The notes: generated by a model from the sequence alone, not told the origin. Counted from the stretch's first letter, positions 25,101 through 37,090 are shown. The stretch is 64,000 nucleotides of DNA from Penelope pileata (GCA_013396635.1 WBMW01004026.1:558001-622000), one strand, 5' to 3'. Made by a program: numbers and translations.

Positions 25101-28100
25101 AAAGACCACCTCTTCCACACTTTGGGTGCCTACTCACCACCTTTCACCCTTGGATTGATGCCTTCTTCCTCTCACAATGGACATCCTGCTATATTTGTTG
25201 TGTGCAGAGTCAGAAGCCTTTGCTATTTAGGGCTGTAAATCTGGCATTTTCCTAAGTGCTGCAATTCACACCTATGATTTTCTCGCTAGATCACTGCTAC
25301 ATAAGGTGAACAAAGGTAGCCATGCTGCTGATATTTGCAGTAGTCTTTCATCTCACTCCTTGCAGGATTGTTCCCATGTACGTAAGTACCCTTCATCTTC
25401 GAAGCCAATTCTTTATCCATTCTTATGTGGCTACAAGTGACATGACAGCAGAGAAAGCTTCCGGACTGTGAAATTTATTAGACAGGAGAGAGGAGTCCTC
25501 TGGGGGAAGTGCTGGAACAAAGCCCCATCTTAGGAGATTTTCGGGCTAGAATGGATAAAATGGAGTGTGTGTGGTGGTGGTGGGGATGAGGACAGCAATA
25601 TAGTGTTAAATTACAGTCCTGCAGTGACAGAAATTGAGTGGGTACTTAGAACTACTTTTTCAACCCCCAAAATAGGGCAGGGAATTGGAAGAGTATTCCT
25701 GACTCGTCAAGTAAGGTACTCTGCCATCAAGCTATATAACTGTTAATTAATTAATCCTATGCTCTACCTTTAAATCATTCAGGATTCCCACCAGTCCCCC
25801 CGCAAGAAGGGGGTGAAAGGGTCTGAGTGATTAAAGCATCTGAGTCATTCATTCAAGCACCTCCATACATAGAAGTGAAAGGCCGCACTTGGTCCTCTTA
25901 CAAATTGTCATGATTGTTCATACCACAGACTTTTTTCGTTCTTTGGCCAAAACTTTTTAGTAAAAAAACACTCTTCCTCTTTACTGGTGTGTAACTCAGT
26001 GCTCATTTACAGATTCCAATCATGTTACCTTCTCCCTAATTATATTAAAAAACAAACAAGCAAAGCCATTTTGGTGGAAGAGAGGAGTTTCATTTCCTGG
26101 ATCACTGTTATGGAGAAAATAACAAACAAGGAATGCTTGCTCGTTGTCTCCTTAAACACAAGAATCAATGGCATTAGAAAAAATAGAAAGGATCAGTTTC
26201 TAAAGAAGCAAACAGTGATGATTTTCCCACATTCTGGGGCTGTGGAAGTCCCCGCTGCTGCAGAGACGCTGAAAGTTCACTCTGGTTCAGAACGCAAATT
26301 CCAACCAAAGCGAGTAAAAACATTGTGAGAGGAAATCAAGTAGAGCATCCAGTATTTAAAGATATTAAATGCAAAGATGTCCCTTCTTGCTCAGGAAGTC
26401 TTTGAATTTAAGTTTGCCAGAGATTGACAGTGTTGTGCTTACTTATGCTACCATACACTTTTTGTTAAGCTTTTACTCTTGGTCACTGTAGGACTCAGGC
26501 AGGACATTGTACTTCACATAGCTTTACTATGATTCTTTATAGCTCTTACCATCTTAGCTAATAGTATTTCATTGAATCCAGCCCACTCTGAGTGCACGAT
26601 TCTTGCAGAAGTGCAGCTAGCACGGCAGTCACTATTCCAGATGAGACTTCACAGAGTCTAGTACAAAAGTACTAAATTCTATCCCCAATGGAAACATCTT
26701 CCCTGATATATCTCAGGCTTACATTTTGACTCAGTTTTCCTGTGATCTGTTGCTGTATCTCCTTCTTTGTCCTGTCCTTGACCATTGCAGAACTCTTCAT
26801 TGCCCAGAAGCACATAACTTTGCATGTTAAATTGCCCAGTTCCTTGTGATCATCTCAGTTTCCTTGTATGATATTTCGATCCTTCTTTGAACTGATCATA
26901 TCTGCCACTATGCCGTCAGTGGGTGCAAGTTCACCTCTGATTTGTGCAACGTGCTGGCAGCATCCTCCTGAGAGCCACTGGGGCAACGGTGTGTCATCAC
27001 CACTCACACCCTCTGTCATCCTGCTCAGACTTAACACAGGCAACAAGCAACTCCATATTTCTTTGGAAAATTATAATTAGTTATAATGTGGCAGCAACAG
27101 TGAAGTTTCTTTGAAGCTTATAGCAGGAAAAATTGCTCTGATATGGGGAATCTTTGTTCCTTTCATGAAGGTAAAGCTGGTGTTTGAATATAGCTTTATC
27201 AGAGGGAAATCTTTTTATTCCCCTCAGGATTTCTGCACATTTTTTGTAAGAAATATTGCACATTGTTAGTTTTGTATTCATGATAGCCAGTTGTTGAAAT
27301 TTCAGATTTTCATAGAACAAAAAAATCATTTCTTACTCAATTTTACTACTTCCTAGGACAAAGTAGGATTTTTCATTACTGCACATAGAAAGACATCTTC
27401 TTAAAAGCAAATCAACTATGGATTATTTTAGAGTATCTGTATTATTTTAAGGCATCCTCTAGCCACACTTCCAAGTGGTTTCCAGTCTCCTTATTTTTGA
27501 ACCTGGAGGGCAGAAACAAGACGAGTATCCCAGAGGTCAATGCTGGGTCCAGTATGGAGACCAGACGGCCTCCAGAGGTCCCAGCCTCAGCCTTCCTGTG
27601 ATTCTGCAGTCTGTGATCCTAATAAAATTCTAACTTTCCCACACTTTCCCACTGTGTCCTTCAAAACTATCATTAATCACGTCTGGATTTCTTTTTGTTC
27701 ACAAGAATTCACCGGAAAATTTAAAGTTAAGCCTAATCAGTCAGCCTTTGTTCCCTCAAAAGGCCACAGACTGTTATTCAGTAACATCCCTTGTCACACT
27801 CTAGATAGCCCAGCAGGCTGAGGGGGAAAAAACGAATACTTTCTATTACTACAAAGATAAACAAAATTTGTTCTAATGCTACTCTAATTGACTTTGGAGT
27901 CTAACACAAACCTTGGACTGATCTCTTTCCGGGCAAACATAACAACCAAAGCAATTATTATACTGCTAGTCCAGGCTTAAATCCACAAACAGATCTCCAG
28001 CTGAATATTAAATAGCATTTGTTTTTTGAAAAACTGGGTGCCAATGTCTTCAGTCAGTTTCTGTCCCTCATCGGCTTTACAGAAATGGAGAAATACAGGA

Positions 28101-31082
28101 CAAGGACTGACTGTACACAAAATGTTAGGCAAGAGGAATGCCTGACCTAAGATTTTAAGGGCCATTATCCTTTTAGGAGGGGTATCAGCAACAAGAATTT
28201 AAGACTTGGTATCACTTCCAGGAGTTCAAAGATTTTTCTTTTATTCCCACAGTTATTTTAAAGTGTGCTTTGCTTGCCATGTAAGTGGTTTCACTCTGGA
28301 TTTAATGCTTATTTTATCTGGCTATGCAGTGTTAGCTGCAGATTTTTGCAGTTCGAGATTCTTAAGTTGTTAAAGCAGCCACAAATTGTTGTGCAGACTG
28401 TTATTCCAGAGAATGTAAAATGTGTGATATTTCAGTCACGCTAGGATTGGTAGTAATGAGACTATACATTTAAGAAGAGTGATATTAACTTTTAATCCTC
28501 ACAAAACCCTTTGAAGAAGATTTGCTAAACTGAAAAGTGTCATCTCTTGTTGCAATAAGACATCTTAGGTATTCGGTCTCTTCTAAAATCAATTTGAGAA
28601 ATAAATTTTTCAAACAACCAAATTGCAAGTTCCAGTTTCTCAAAGCCATTAGCCATTACTAGCTGTTTCTAACAGATATTGGCCCTGAGACAGACAGTCA
28701 CGAGGGATACGAGACTAGGGGAATATGTACAATATTTCTTTCTTTGCCTGCTACCACAGCATTTGTTCGGTCCACAGCCTTGAAAGAGACTCCTGACTCC
28801 TCCCCGCTGTTTGCTCTCCACAGCTGAGACTGGCTCAGTCAGCTCACTCAAATATGAAAAGATCTCCCAGCAAGGCAGCTTACCTTGAAGGCAAAGATAG
28901 AAGACAAGGCATGCACAGTCATGGGGATGAAGTGGAATCCACCTTGCATTTGCTGGAGGTCTTTCAGTAGGGATGGCCATCAGCATGTATTGCAATGCTG
29001 TGTTTTCCTATAAGATGTGAGCCCTTCACTGTGGATGGTCTGGGAGGTAACTTTGGTCATGCAGACAGCAGCTAAGGCTGCTGAGACTCTCTCCACCCAC
29101 AGCACAGCAAATGCTGCCCTTTTTACTTTATTGCTATGACACTGCTTCAGCAAAAGATGTATGGACATAACTCCAGTGTGTATGACAACGCCCTATTGAT
29201 TACAAGAACCTCCAAGGAAGTTCCATGTTACATTGATCAGACAGACTTTTTGAAGTAGTGAAGCATTGCCTCCGTTTTCTAAGCTTTAAATTGACATCTC
29301 ATTCATGAAAATCAGTTCACCCATCTAGGTGAAACCTTCTGAAGAGATGGATGGGTAGGCACGTGGATATGTCTAACCAGCCATGGATGGTGTGCTCTCA
29401 GGTTCTCTGTGGGGTAATTCTCTATGCAGAGAGCTCACTGAAGAAATAATTGTCCTCCTACATTGCATGAGACGATGCAGCCTGAGGAAGGGCTCTGAGA
29501 GATACAAACCTGCTCTGTTCAATCCCACACTTCTGCAAGTGTCCTGCTTTCAAATGCACAAATTACTGCTGTTGAGATCTGTTCTGCATACAGTTCTGGG
29601 CTGAATATGCCTCAATTAAACATAAGTTTCCCAGACTGCTTCTGGGTGTCAACTTGATTCAGAGGATCCTTGGGGCAGGAATTTCATATTACACAGAGAA
29701 AGACACATAGGCTTTGACACAGCTGGGGGGAGATTTTTAAAACAATTGATAATTAAATGAAGCAAATAAAAAAGATAAACTTTCTCAAAATAGATTGAAG
29801 ATCCTAGAAAATTACAAGTTGGAAAAGATCTCTGGATTTTATTTAGTTGTGCTCAGAGCTCAGTTCCTCAGACTAAAGCATTTATTTTCTGCTCATCTCA
29901 CAGAGGTTATTAAAAAAAAGAAAAAAAAAAAAGATTTCCTTTTGCTTCCTTTGAAAACTGAGTGAGCATCCAACAGTCATTAGCCAAGAAACTTTGACTT
30001 CACAACCTCTGGCTTGGGCTCAACTCCTGGTTTGGGTTCAGCTCCTGAATCCTCAGCAAAGCACAACTACAGGCCAAGAAATCACAGACAATTATCCAAA
30101 GATATATATATATTTTTTTTTAATAATTCCTACCCAAAATCTTCTTCAGAAAAAGAGTTCCTTAAAAACTCCACAGTACAGTCAATTGCACGTAAGGAAA
30201 GGAATTAGCTAGCAGCCCATGTTTTTACAGAAACACAAACATATGCAGTTAGTTCCTGCTGAATAGATTTTATAAAATTAGGCAAAATAACAACCTTTAA
30301 TTCAGGACAACAACTATTTACACTAATCACCATAACAAAAAAAAAAAAAGCAAATTTGGCAACATAATTTCACTCAAATGCTTCATCATTAAACACTGAC
30401 AACTCCACCCCCAGTAGTAATCAGGCACTATTATTTTCACTATTTCTGTGTTTCTTAAGCAGGTATCACCTCACTACCTCCCAAAGGAAACAAATGAAAC
30501 AAAGTAGCAATGTTCTCCAAATAGGTCTTTTAACTGCAACATAAGCTCAGAGCTAGCTTGGAGGGCACTGCTGGACTGCTTTTGGGTAGAAGCAAACCTC
30601 CTACTTGGTAAAACAAAAGAACTGAGCATCAAAAATAAGCCTTTAATTTAGGTTTAGCAGAGGCCATCATCGTAAGCTGCTGCTTAAATCTATTAAAGAG
30701 AAACTCAAGATTTGAAATGGGATCAATTCTGCTGTCATATACTTATAAATGTGAATAATTGTTTACTTATAAATTAAATGTGAGTCACGTGGAATTGGCA
30801 TCTAACGAGAAAAGCTCAGCCAAATGATTAGATATTGGCTTCAAAGATGAATTGGCATTTTAATAAATATTTTAATTGATGCATCTCCTGTGGTAGAGGG
30901 TTACCTAGTTATCCAGAAATGCAAAGTCTTCACAATACACGGAGAAAGTAATCACACATCTGAGGGCATAGTGTGAAGTCAGCATCTTGACCACTTTCTT
31001 TGCAACTCCCACTGCCTGATATATAATAACAAAACAAGCTATGTGTAATTCACCTCTTTAAGGGACTAAGCACATTCAGTTC

Positions 31083-31262
31083 TATCTTCCTTCCTTCCTT
31101 GCTTCTTTGCTTTTCTCCTTCCATTCTTCCTTCTTTCCTTCCTTAATTCACTTCTCTCACACTTCCTTCCCTCTTTATTCCTTCCTTTCATTCTTCCTTC
31201 CTTCCATTTCCTTCCATTCTTCCGTCCTTACAGCTTTCCTTACTTCTTTCCTTAATTCTTTC
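31083..31262. repeat. (TTCC)n pyrimidine tract
   Basis: Imperfect TTCC/TTCT units over about 180 bp; the plus strand is nearly all pyrimidine, broken by a few A and G. A 64-codon frame inside it is low-complexity artefact. Confidence 0.93.
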
Positions 31263-31349
31263 TCTCATGCTTCAGTCCCTTCTAACTTCAGCAACCACTG
31301 ACAGCAACTACAGCCTTCCAGAAGGAGACTCACTAAGGCGCTTTTGGAG

Positions 31350-31394
31350 TCATAGAATCATAGAAACACTAGGTTGGAAAGGACCTACAACCTC
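31350..31394 (-). mobile_element. CR1 LINE tail fragment
   Basis: TCATAGAATCATAGAAACAC followed by TAGGTTGGAAAGGACCTACAA is the antisense of a CR1 3' end; about 45 bp remain before unrelated sequence. Confidence 0.82.
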
Positions 31395-32555
31395 CATTGT
31401 TTTTCCCATTCCTTAAAGAACTCTTCTGGTTCAAGGGAAATTTCATACATATCAATAGTAATGCCAATAGAGCTTCTGTTATCCCTCTGAGCAGTAGCAT
31501 ATGGGAACACACACTGCAAAAATACAAAAATAATTCCAATATGCAACTCATGCTTATCAAATTTCATCATGGTGATTAATTCCTTGCAGTTTCTCTAATT
31601 CTCATTTAAGGATAAATATCTGTATTTTTCTCACTGTATATCAATAAGCCCTTGCATCACCTCAGTTGTGACACAAGTAAAAAATGTTAAGGCATGAACT
31701 AAATGACATTTAGTTTCTTTAGAGATCAGAACTTTTGGAAATCCCATGCCAGATGAGCTCACAATTCTCACTTATTCAGGTTAAAGCTTATTTTCAGATT
31801 ACTTTTCAATGTGTTTTCATCACATTTTAAGAGCTAGGTCTGAAGTTCCTGGACACACAAGTCTTGATGTCTAGGGTATTTTTTTTTTAATAAATATCTT
31901 CCTGTAACTATCCTGTTATACTCATCTGTTACTGTTCTTGAGAAGAAAACATGAAACTTGCCGGAATTCATATACGCCTACATAACTGCAATCCCCTTAC
32001 ATTAATATTTCAAGTAAAATAGTATGGGGAGAGGAGTGGTGGCCAGAAACTTATTCCTGCTGTTTCTCTTGGTCTTCAGAAAAGGTCTCTTACTTCCAGA
32101 AGCTGTAGCTACAAATTTCTTTAGTCCTCTCTTCCTCCCTGCTTACAACATTCCACTAATAAAGAATAGTGCTGCATAATGTCACTCCAGGAGTGAAATT
32201 CACTTATCTCTTCTCCTAACCCGTATCTTATCACAGCTGCACTCTTTTCAATTAGCACACAATCCATGGGTTTATCTCTGCTGTCTGTAGCTACTGTTCT
32301 AATTGCTTGACCTGACGCCAAGCGATGAATGCAAACATCCTGACACCCACTCTCAATGAGCTCTCCCAAAACCATTGACAAAATTAAAACTATTGACAAA
32401 GTGAGTCACAACATCATCAGCAGAATTCTGGCTGTAGGGAATGAATGCAACAAACTGCTTCTACTAGTTACCACCGTAGTTCAGTTCAGGACCTTGAGTG
32501 AAGCCTGAGATGAAATGGTGAAGAGGAAGGAATAAATGAGCAGCATGTACAATGA
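31395..32555. other. Unassigned sequence between CR1 fragments
   Basis: Two minus-strand frames were examined: 31385-31570 (61 codons, hydrophobic start IGIIFVFLQCVFPYATA) and 32121-32399 (92 codons). Neither shows a known domain, and stops interrupt the sequence between them. Confidence 0.4.
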
Positions 32556-32632
32556 TCACAGATTCACAGAATGGTTGAAGTTGGAAGGGACCTCTGGAAT
32601 TCATCTAGTCCAAAAGCCTGCTCAACCAGTGC
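32556..32632 (-). mobile_element. CR1 LINE tail fragment abutting an LTR
   Basis: TCACAGATTCACAGAATGG, then AAGTTGGAAGGGACCTCTGG and CATCTAGTCCAAAAGCCTGC is an antisense CR1 3' end. It stops where the LTR at 32633 begins. CR1 sequence does not resume beyond the LTR, so either the LTR end recombined or the CR1 was truncated there. Confidence 0.8.
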
Positions 32633-32930
32633 TGTGGTGTGACCCAGTAGATACCTAAGTAACACCCAGTCATTTGCTCACCCCCCAACCCCAGTGGGAT
32701 GAGGGAGAGAATTAGGAGAAAATACAGTAGAACTTGTGGATTGAGATAAAAAACTGTTTACTAACACAGAAAAGGAAGTAAATAGAAATGGAAGTAAATA
32801 GAAATAGCAGTAATTATACACAAAGTGATACACAAAGCAATTGCTCACCACCCACCAACCCCAGGCAGTGGCCAAGTGAGACATTTGTAGGGCCATTCTC
32901 TGATGTGGAATAGGCAACGTTTAAAGCAGT
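32633..32930 (-). mobile_element. LTR fragment, same family as 9979-10525
   Basis: It begins TGTGGTGTGACCC on the plus strand, which is the 3' end of the antisense LTR. It shares with the 9979 copy the GGGAGAGAATT, GTGGATTGAGATAAAAA, ACACAGAAAAGGAAG and AAAGCAATTGCTCACCACCC blocks in the same order. Similarity fades after about 32930, so the U3 part is missing or strongly diverged. It directly abuts the CR1 fragment at 32556-32632. No retroviral body is recognisable. Confidence 0.7.
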
Positions 32931-33665
32931 TTGAGCTCTGGGGGAAGCTCTTTCGCAGTGCAAACATTTCTAAGGTCTCTGCCTGGAATGGATCTTCTGG
33001 AACTTGATCAGGTTGGAACTGTAGTTAAGTGACTTCTCAGTCCTGCTGAGGTTTCCTTTGGGTCTTCACCTGCTGCCCCACAGCAGATGAGTTTCTCTAG
33101 GGGTGAGCAGAACTGACTTTCCCAGGCATCTCCCTATGCATAGCCCTGGCAGAAACATGCTTCTGATCCACCTGCCAACATCCCAAGGGCTTCCAGCGAC
33201 TTTGCCACATCTCAGTGGGGACTCTCCTTTGCATGTCCATTCAACACCCTGTCTCCAGCTGAAAGAGAGCAACATAGGCAACTTCCACGCCAGGGAGGAA
33301 GGGGGAACAGAATTTCCTTAAACCCCAAACACCATGAATCAATTAAGGCCAAGAAGGGAGCTACGGTCCAACCAAGGAATGGGAAAACTCCCAGACACGC
33401 TGGTTAGGAGACAAAACGGGATAGCTTATTCAAATGAGCACAAGTGAAAACATGAACGTTTCCTCAGAGCACTGGAGTGGGAATCAGGATCCTCAAGCAT
33501 GACAAGCACACCGCTGCCTCCTGGGCTCACAGTGCTATCTCCCAAGTAACTCCAGCTGGGACACAGCTTCTTTACAGATAGCACTCTGTTCTACAGGGGT
33601 CAAGATTATGGGGAGGGGGCTTGCTAATTCAGGGGCTTTTGAAGCTGTATTTCATTAAGGGAACT
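32931..33665. other. Sequence downstream of the ZNF stop codon
   Basis: This would be the 3' UTR and flank of the zinc-finger gene. I saw no further finger motif in any frame and no clear minus-strand AATAAA before the LTR. Confidence 0.45.
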
Positions 33666-34199
33666 TCAAAACTCTGCGTCGCAGAGGCTGAAGCTCTTCC
33701 CACGTTTGTGGCACCTGCAGGCTCTGTCTCCTGCGTGGGTGCACTGCTGGCAGATGAGGCAGCAATTTCTTCTGAAGCCCTTCCCATATCCAGGGCACTT
33801 GTAGGGTCTCTCTCCGGTGTGGGTGCGCTGGTGGCGGATGAGGGGGGACCTCGTTCTGAAGCTCTTCCCACACTCCAGGCACTTATAGGGTCTCTCTCCT
33901 GTGTGGATGTGCCAATGTTTAATGAGGTGGGAATAAGCTGTAAAGCTTTTCCCACATTCATTGCATGGCTTTCGCCTTTTCTTCTGGCAGACTTCCTTGC
34001 TCCTTAGGTCTTTAGGCTGCTTTTGACCTGCGCTGAAGTCCAGGGGGTTCCTCACTTTCTCTCCCAGATGGTTTCCCAGTGGCTTCTTGAAGTGCTCTCC
34101 TTGCTCCAGGCCCCCTTGGACATCCCTTCTGCTTTTTCCCAGAGACGTTACCCTGCTGCCTTTGGGCCACATCACTTTTCCGCAGGTTCTCCTTTACAG
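33666..34199 (-). pseudogene. C2H2 zinc-finger exon, frameshifted, two intact fingers
   Basis: The acceptor GGTTCACAG precedes 34199. The phase-1 frame starts AVKENLRKSDVAQRQQ and runs to a stop at 34012 without fingers. A second frame, open from about 34193 to a TGA at 33666, carries the spacer (SRRDVQGGLEQGEHFKK) and the fingers. Counting that frame from 34175: finger 1 has C71, C74, H87, H91; finger 2 has C99, C102, H115, H119; both are joined by HTGERPYKC linkers. Finger 3 has Tyr at 130 for the second Cys and Gln at 143 for the first His. Finger 4 has Arg at 158 for its second Cys and ends at the stop after 11 more residues. Two intact fingers would give little DNA specificity. Relaxed selection is the simplest reading. 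Confidence 0.85.
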
Positions 34200-34323
34200 C
34201 TGTGAACCCACTGCCTGCTGGATGACAGAGGAAATTCGGAAGCAGCACATGTTGTCCAAAACAGAGCTCAGTCACAGATGGCTTTCGCCAGCCCCAACCT
34301 CCTCCTTTCCTCCACCACCTCAC

Positions 34324-34422
34324 CTGGGCTGAGCTCTCCTGCCACGGCCTCCAGGCTACGCACGTCTGGGATCCAGGGATCTTTCCCTCCTTCAAGCATG
34401 GAGATCAGCATGGGTTTGGGGG
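34324..34422 (-). CDS. KRAB-B-like exon
   Basis: The 99-bp exon lies between acceptor CAATTCCAG and donor CCCAG|GTGAGG, about 850 bp downstream of KRAB-A. It enters and leaves in phase 1, so it joins KRAB-A to the finger exon without changing frame. The joined reading gives PKPMLISMLEGGKDPWIPD, which matches the usual KRAB-B pattern of PKPxLISxLExGxxPW followed by an acidic stretch. The exon is open and intact. KRAB-B normally strengthens the repression given by KRAB-A. Confidence 0.85.
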
Positions 34423-35271
34423 CTGGAATTGATGCTTAAATGATAAGAACAGTGAAGATGAGAGCATTTCCATGATTTCGGCACAACTACTGTACCAACA
34501 TCTCCGCTATGAGTCCCTTGTCAGTTGTGAAACCACAATTAGGGCATGAATGACACTGGGACAACACATCCTAGCTTCTTTTGGAAGCCCAGCACATCTT
34601 TTACATCTCTGAAAAATCATGCAGGGACATTTTCTTAAAAATTCCCTTCAGGATTTTTTGTTTATTTTTTTTCCAATTTACTCAGTGCCCAACGATTGTA
34701 AAAGGATAACGGGGAAACCAAGAGGAACACAATGCTGAGCAGGAAGATTTATAAGGAACCAGCAAGGAAGGAGCACCTGGAAGCCACTCTTTGCTGGCTG
34801 TGCTTCTCACCACTATCTCAGGCCATCACTAGCTGTGAGGAAGACCTGATCTGGCAATACAGGAATGGTAAAGTGACAATTGAGGAGATGGGGATTGAGA
34901 GTGGGTCAAGAATTCTACAGGAATGGGAACTGAAATGAAAAGGCACAAAATGCCAAAGGAAGAACCAGGGACTCATCTGGCTGCTGGAGATGGTGGTAAC
35001 ATGCAACGCAGTAACACAAGGGACATTTGCAGGGAGGAGATCCTCCCCTCCATGCTCATGCCAGCATGCCAGCAGTGACTCTGGGTCTTGTATCAGAGTG
35101 CTGAGCACACTAATGGCTTCTGAAACTCACGCTTGTTTCTTTAGTTGTCAATAAGTTGTTGTTAGTCAATAAGTAACTGCATTGTCTTTGTTCTACATCC
35201 TACTTGCAGAGAGGCTCATTCTGCACAGCCAAAGGTGCCCTAATGAGCAGGAAAGGCAGCAAAGTCCTCAC

Positions 35272-35398
35272 CCAGCGAGGCCACGGACGTGTATGTCTCC
35301 AGCATCACATCCCGGTAGAGCGCTCGCTGTGCAGGGTCCAGATGTGCCCACTCCTCCCTGCTGAAATACACAGCCACCTCCGCAAAGGCCACAGGCTC
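35272..35398 (-). CDS. KRAB-A box exon
   Basis: KRAB-A is the repression module that contacts a TRIM28-type corepressor. The exon is exactly 127 bp, the usual size, flanked by acceptor TTTGCTTGCAG and donor CTGG|GTGAGG, and starts in phase 0 and ends in phase 1. Its residues run EPVAFAEVAVYFSREEW, then HLDPAQR, then ALYRDVMLETYTSVASL. The conserved positions of the fold are present: the DV-like pair as EV, the FSxEEW motif, LDPAQR and LYRDVMLE. No stop or frameshift is seen. This is the best-supported coding exon in the window. Confidence 0.92.
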
Positions 35399-36142
35399 CT
35401 GCAAGCAAAGAGGCTCCTTGCTGTGAATACCCAGGGCCCAGGGAAGCAGCTTGCTGAGGAGAGAAACTCCAGTCCCAGCGGCTTCTCTGTGCCCAGCACA
35501 CAAATGTTGGCTGAGGGCATCTCATTCTCCCCCTGCATTCACATCCCTTGCCCCTTGGCCTCTCCTGCCTGCTTCCCCAAGCCCCTACCTGAGATGGATG
35601 CGCAGTGGCCATTTGCTCCTCTCCTGGGACAATCACACGCGAAAGGCAGATGTTTAACTGCAGCCTGTTGGGACAAGTAAAATTCAACAATAACACTTTG
35701 GAACCTGTATTTCCCACCTCCCCCAGCACAGGTTCTTCTTCACCTTAAACTGAGCAGGCAGACCGCATTCACTTCCAGAGGATTTTCTCAACAGTGTATG
35801 CCCCTTGCAGAAAGGAGACTGTGCTTGGCTTTCCTGGCATGCTGCTTGGGCACTTTCTCCACTCCCTCCTGCCCCCTCCTGAGAAACAAAACCACTGAGG
35901 CACAGAACAGCCAAAGCTGGAAGGGCTATGGCTGCTTGGCAGTGCCTAGGTTACTGCTCTTGGCTCCCCAGGCCTTCAGGAGCTGCTGCTCCTTGGCCCC
36001 CTATTAACTCCCGCCTCAAAGCAGCACCACCTTTGAGGTTAGAGCTACCTTCAAAGCCAGCCCAGGCTTCTCAGAACCATGTCCTTCTGAGGTTAACATG
36101 CCCTTTGCAGTGCATCTATTGGGGTCCTCAAGTGGCTCAGCG

Positions 36143-37090
36143 TGTTGGGTTCACATAGCCAAGGGCTTGGTAGCAATGGGTACTGCAGGGGTGGCCTCTA
36201 TGAGAACAGTCCAGAAGCTGCCCCATGCTAGAGGAGAGCCAGGAGCAGCTGGCTCCAAAAGAGACCACTGCTACCAGAGATGAGGCAGTCAGCAGTGCTG
36301 GCTTTGTTTCTGTGAGAGCACTTTGAAGACAAGAAAGAAAATGCACTGAAGCAGTAGCAGAGAGAGGAGTGAGGAAGTGAGGGAGAAACAACCCTGCAGA
36401 CACCAGGGTCAGCGGAGAAGAGGGAGGAGGTGCTCCAGGTGCCACAGCAGGACTGCCCTGCAGCCTGTGGAGAGCAGCATGGTGGAGCTGGTGGATATGG
36501 CCTGAAGGAGGCTGCAGCCCAGGGAGAGACCACACAGGAGCAGCAGTTCTTGGGGGGGGGGGAGAGGGGGCGGAAATCAATGGAGCAAGGATCACTGGAG
36601 AAGTCCAACTCCGAAGGACTGCACCCCGTGGTATGGATCCAGAGCAGAGCAGTTCTTAAATGAAGGACTGAATGGTGTGGGAAGCCCATGTAGGATCAGT
36701 TTGGGAAGGACTGCATTCCTTGGGAGGGAGCCCACACTGGAGCAGGGGAACAGAATGAGGCTGATGGGGCAGCAGAAAGGAACTGTTATCAACTGACTGC
36801 AAACCCATTCCCTTGCTCCTCCTGGGGACAGGAGGAAGAAGAGGGATGAGGAGGGTCACTGTTTTTAGCTTGCTTTTCATTCTCACTGCTCTAGTCTGTT
36901 AGCAAAAGGCAGTTAATTAACCTTTCCTTTGCCGCATCTCCTTTGCCAGTGAGAATAACTACAGAATGAACTCCCCTGTCCTCAGCTCAGCCCACAAGCT
37001 CTCAGCTCTTCATCCCATTTTCTCCCCTGGCTCTGTTTGGGAGCGGCAGGGTGCTGGTGCTCAGCTCTCTGCTGCTGTTAAACCACTGCC
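36143..37090 (+). mobile_element. Diverged LTR of a second bird ERV family, in ZNF intron
   Basis: It starts TGTTGGGTTCACATAGCCAAGG and runs through repeated blocks such as GGACTGCACCCCGTGG, GAGCCCACACTGGAGCAGGGG and TTAATTAACCTTTCC to GTTAAACCACTGCC near 37090. The order agrees with my memory of a roughly 1-kb bird LTR whose U3 contains many CCGTGG/GGAGCAG units. The 3' portion resembles, in reverse complement, the fragment at 55377. It lies between the 63-bp exon and KRAB-A, opposite to the direction of the ZNF gene. No gag, pol or env is adjacent. All long frames inside it are chance. Confidence 0.7.

Larger units (their letters stand above)
21213..31082. other. Non-coding DNA with CR1 and simple repeats
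   Basis: Outside the CR1 at 23493, the duplication at 22265, the purine repeats at 24241-24430 and the DR1 at 25088, I recognise nothing. The longest unexplained frame is 113 codons (25987-26328), without a domain. Confidence 0.55.

Noticed and set aside
32121..32399. 92-codon minus frame downstream of the LTR as retroviral gag/env
   Set aside because: No retroviral motif recognised, and a CR1 fragment separates it from the LTR.
33621..34007. Plus-strand repetitive frame (ALPTF..., SLSGVGALVADE...) as a repeat protein
   Set aside because: It is the antisense of the zinc-finger array; its periodicity mirrors the fingers on the other strand.
36137..36689. Minus-strand frames of about 150 codons as genes
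   Set aside because: They lie antisense within the LTR at 36143-37090 and are low-complexity Ser/Pro-rich.
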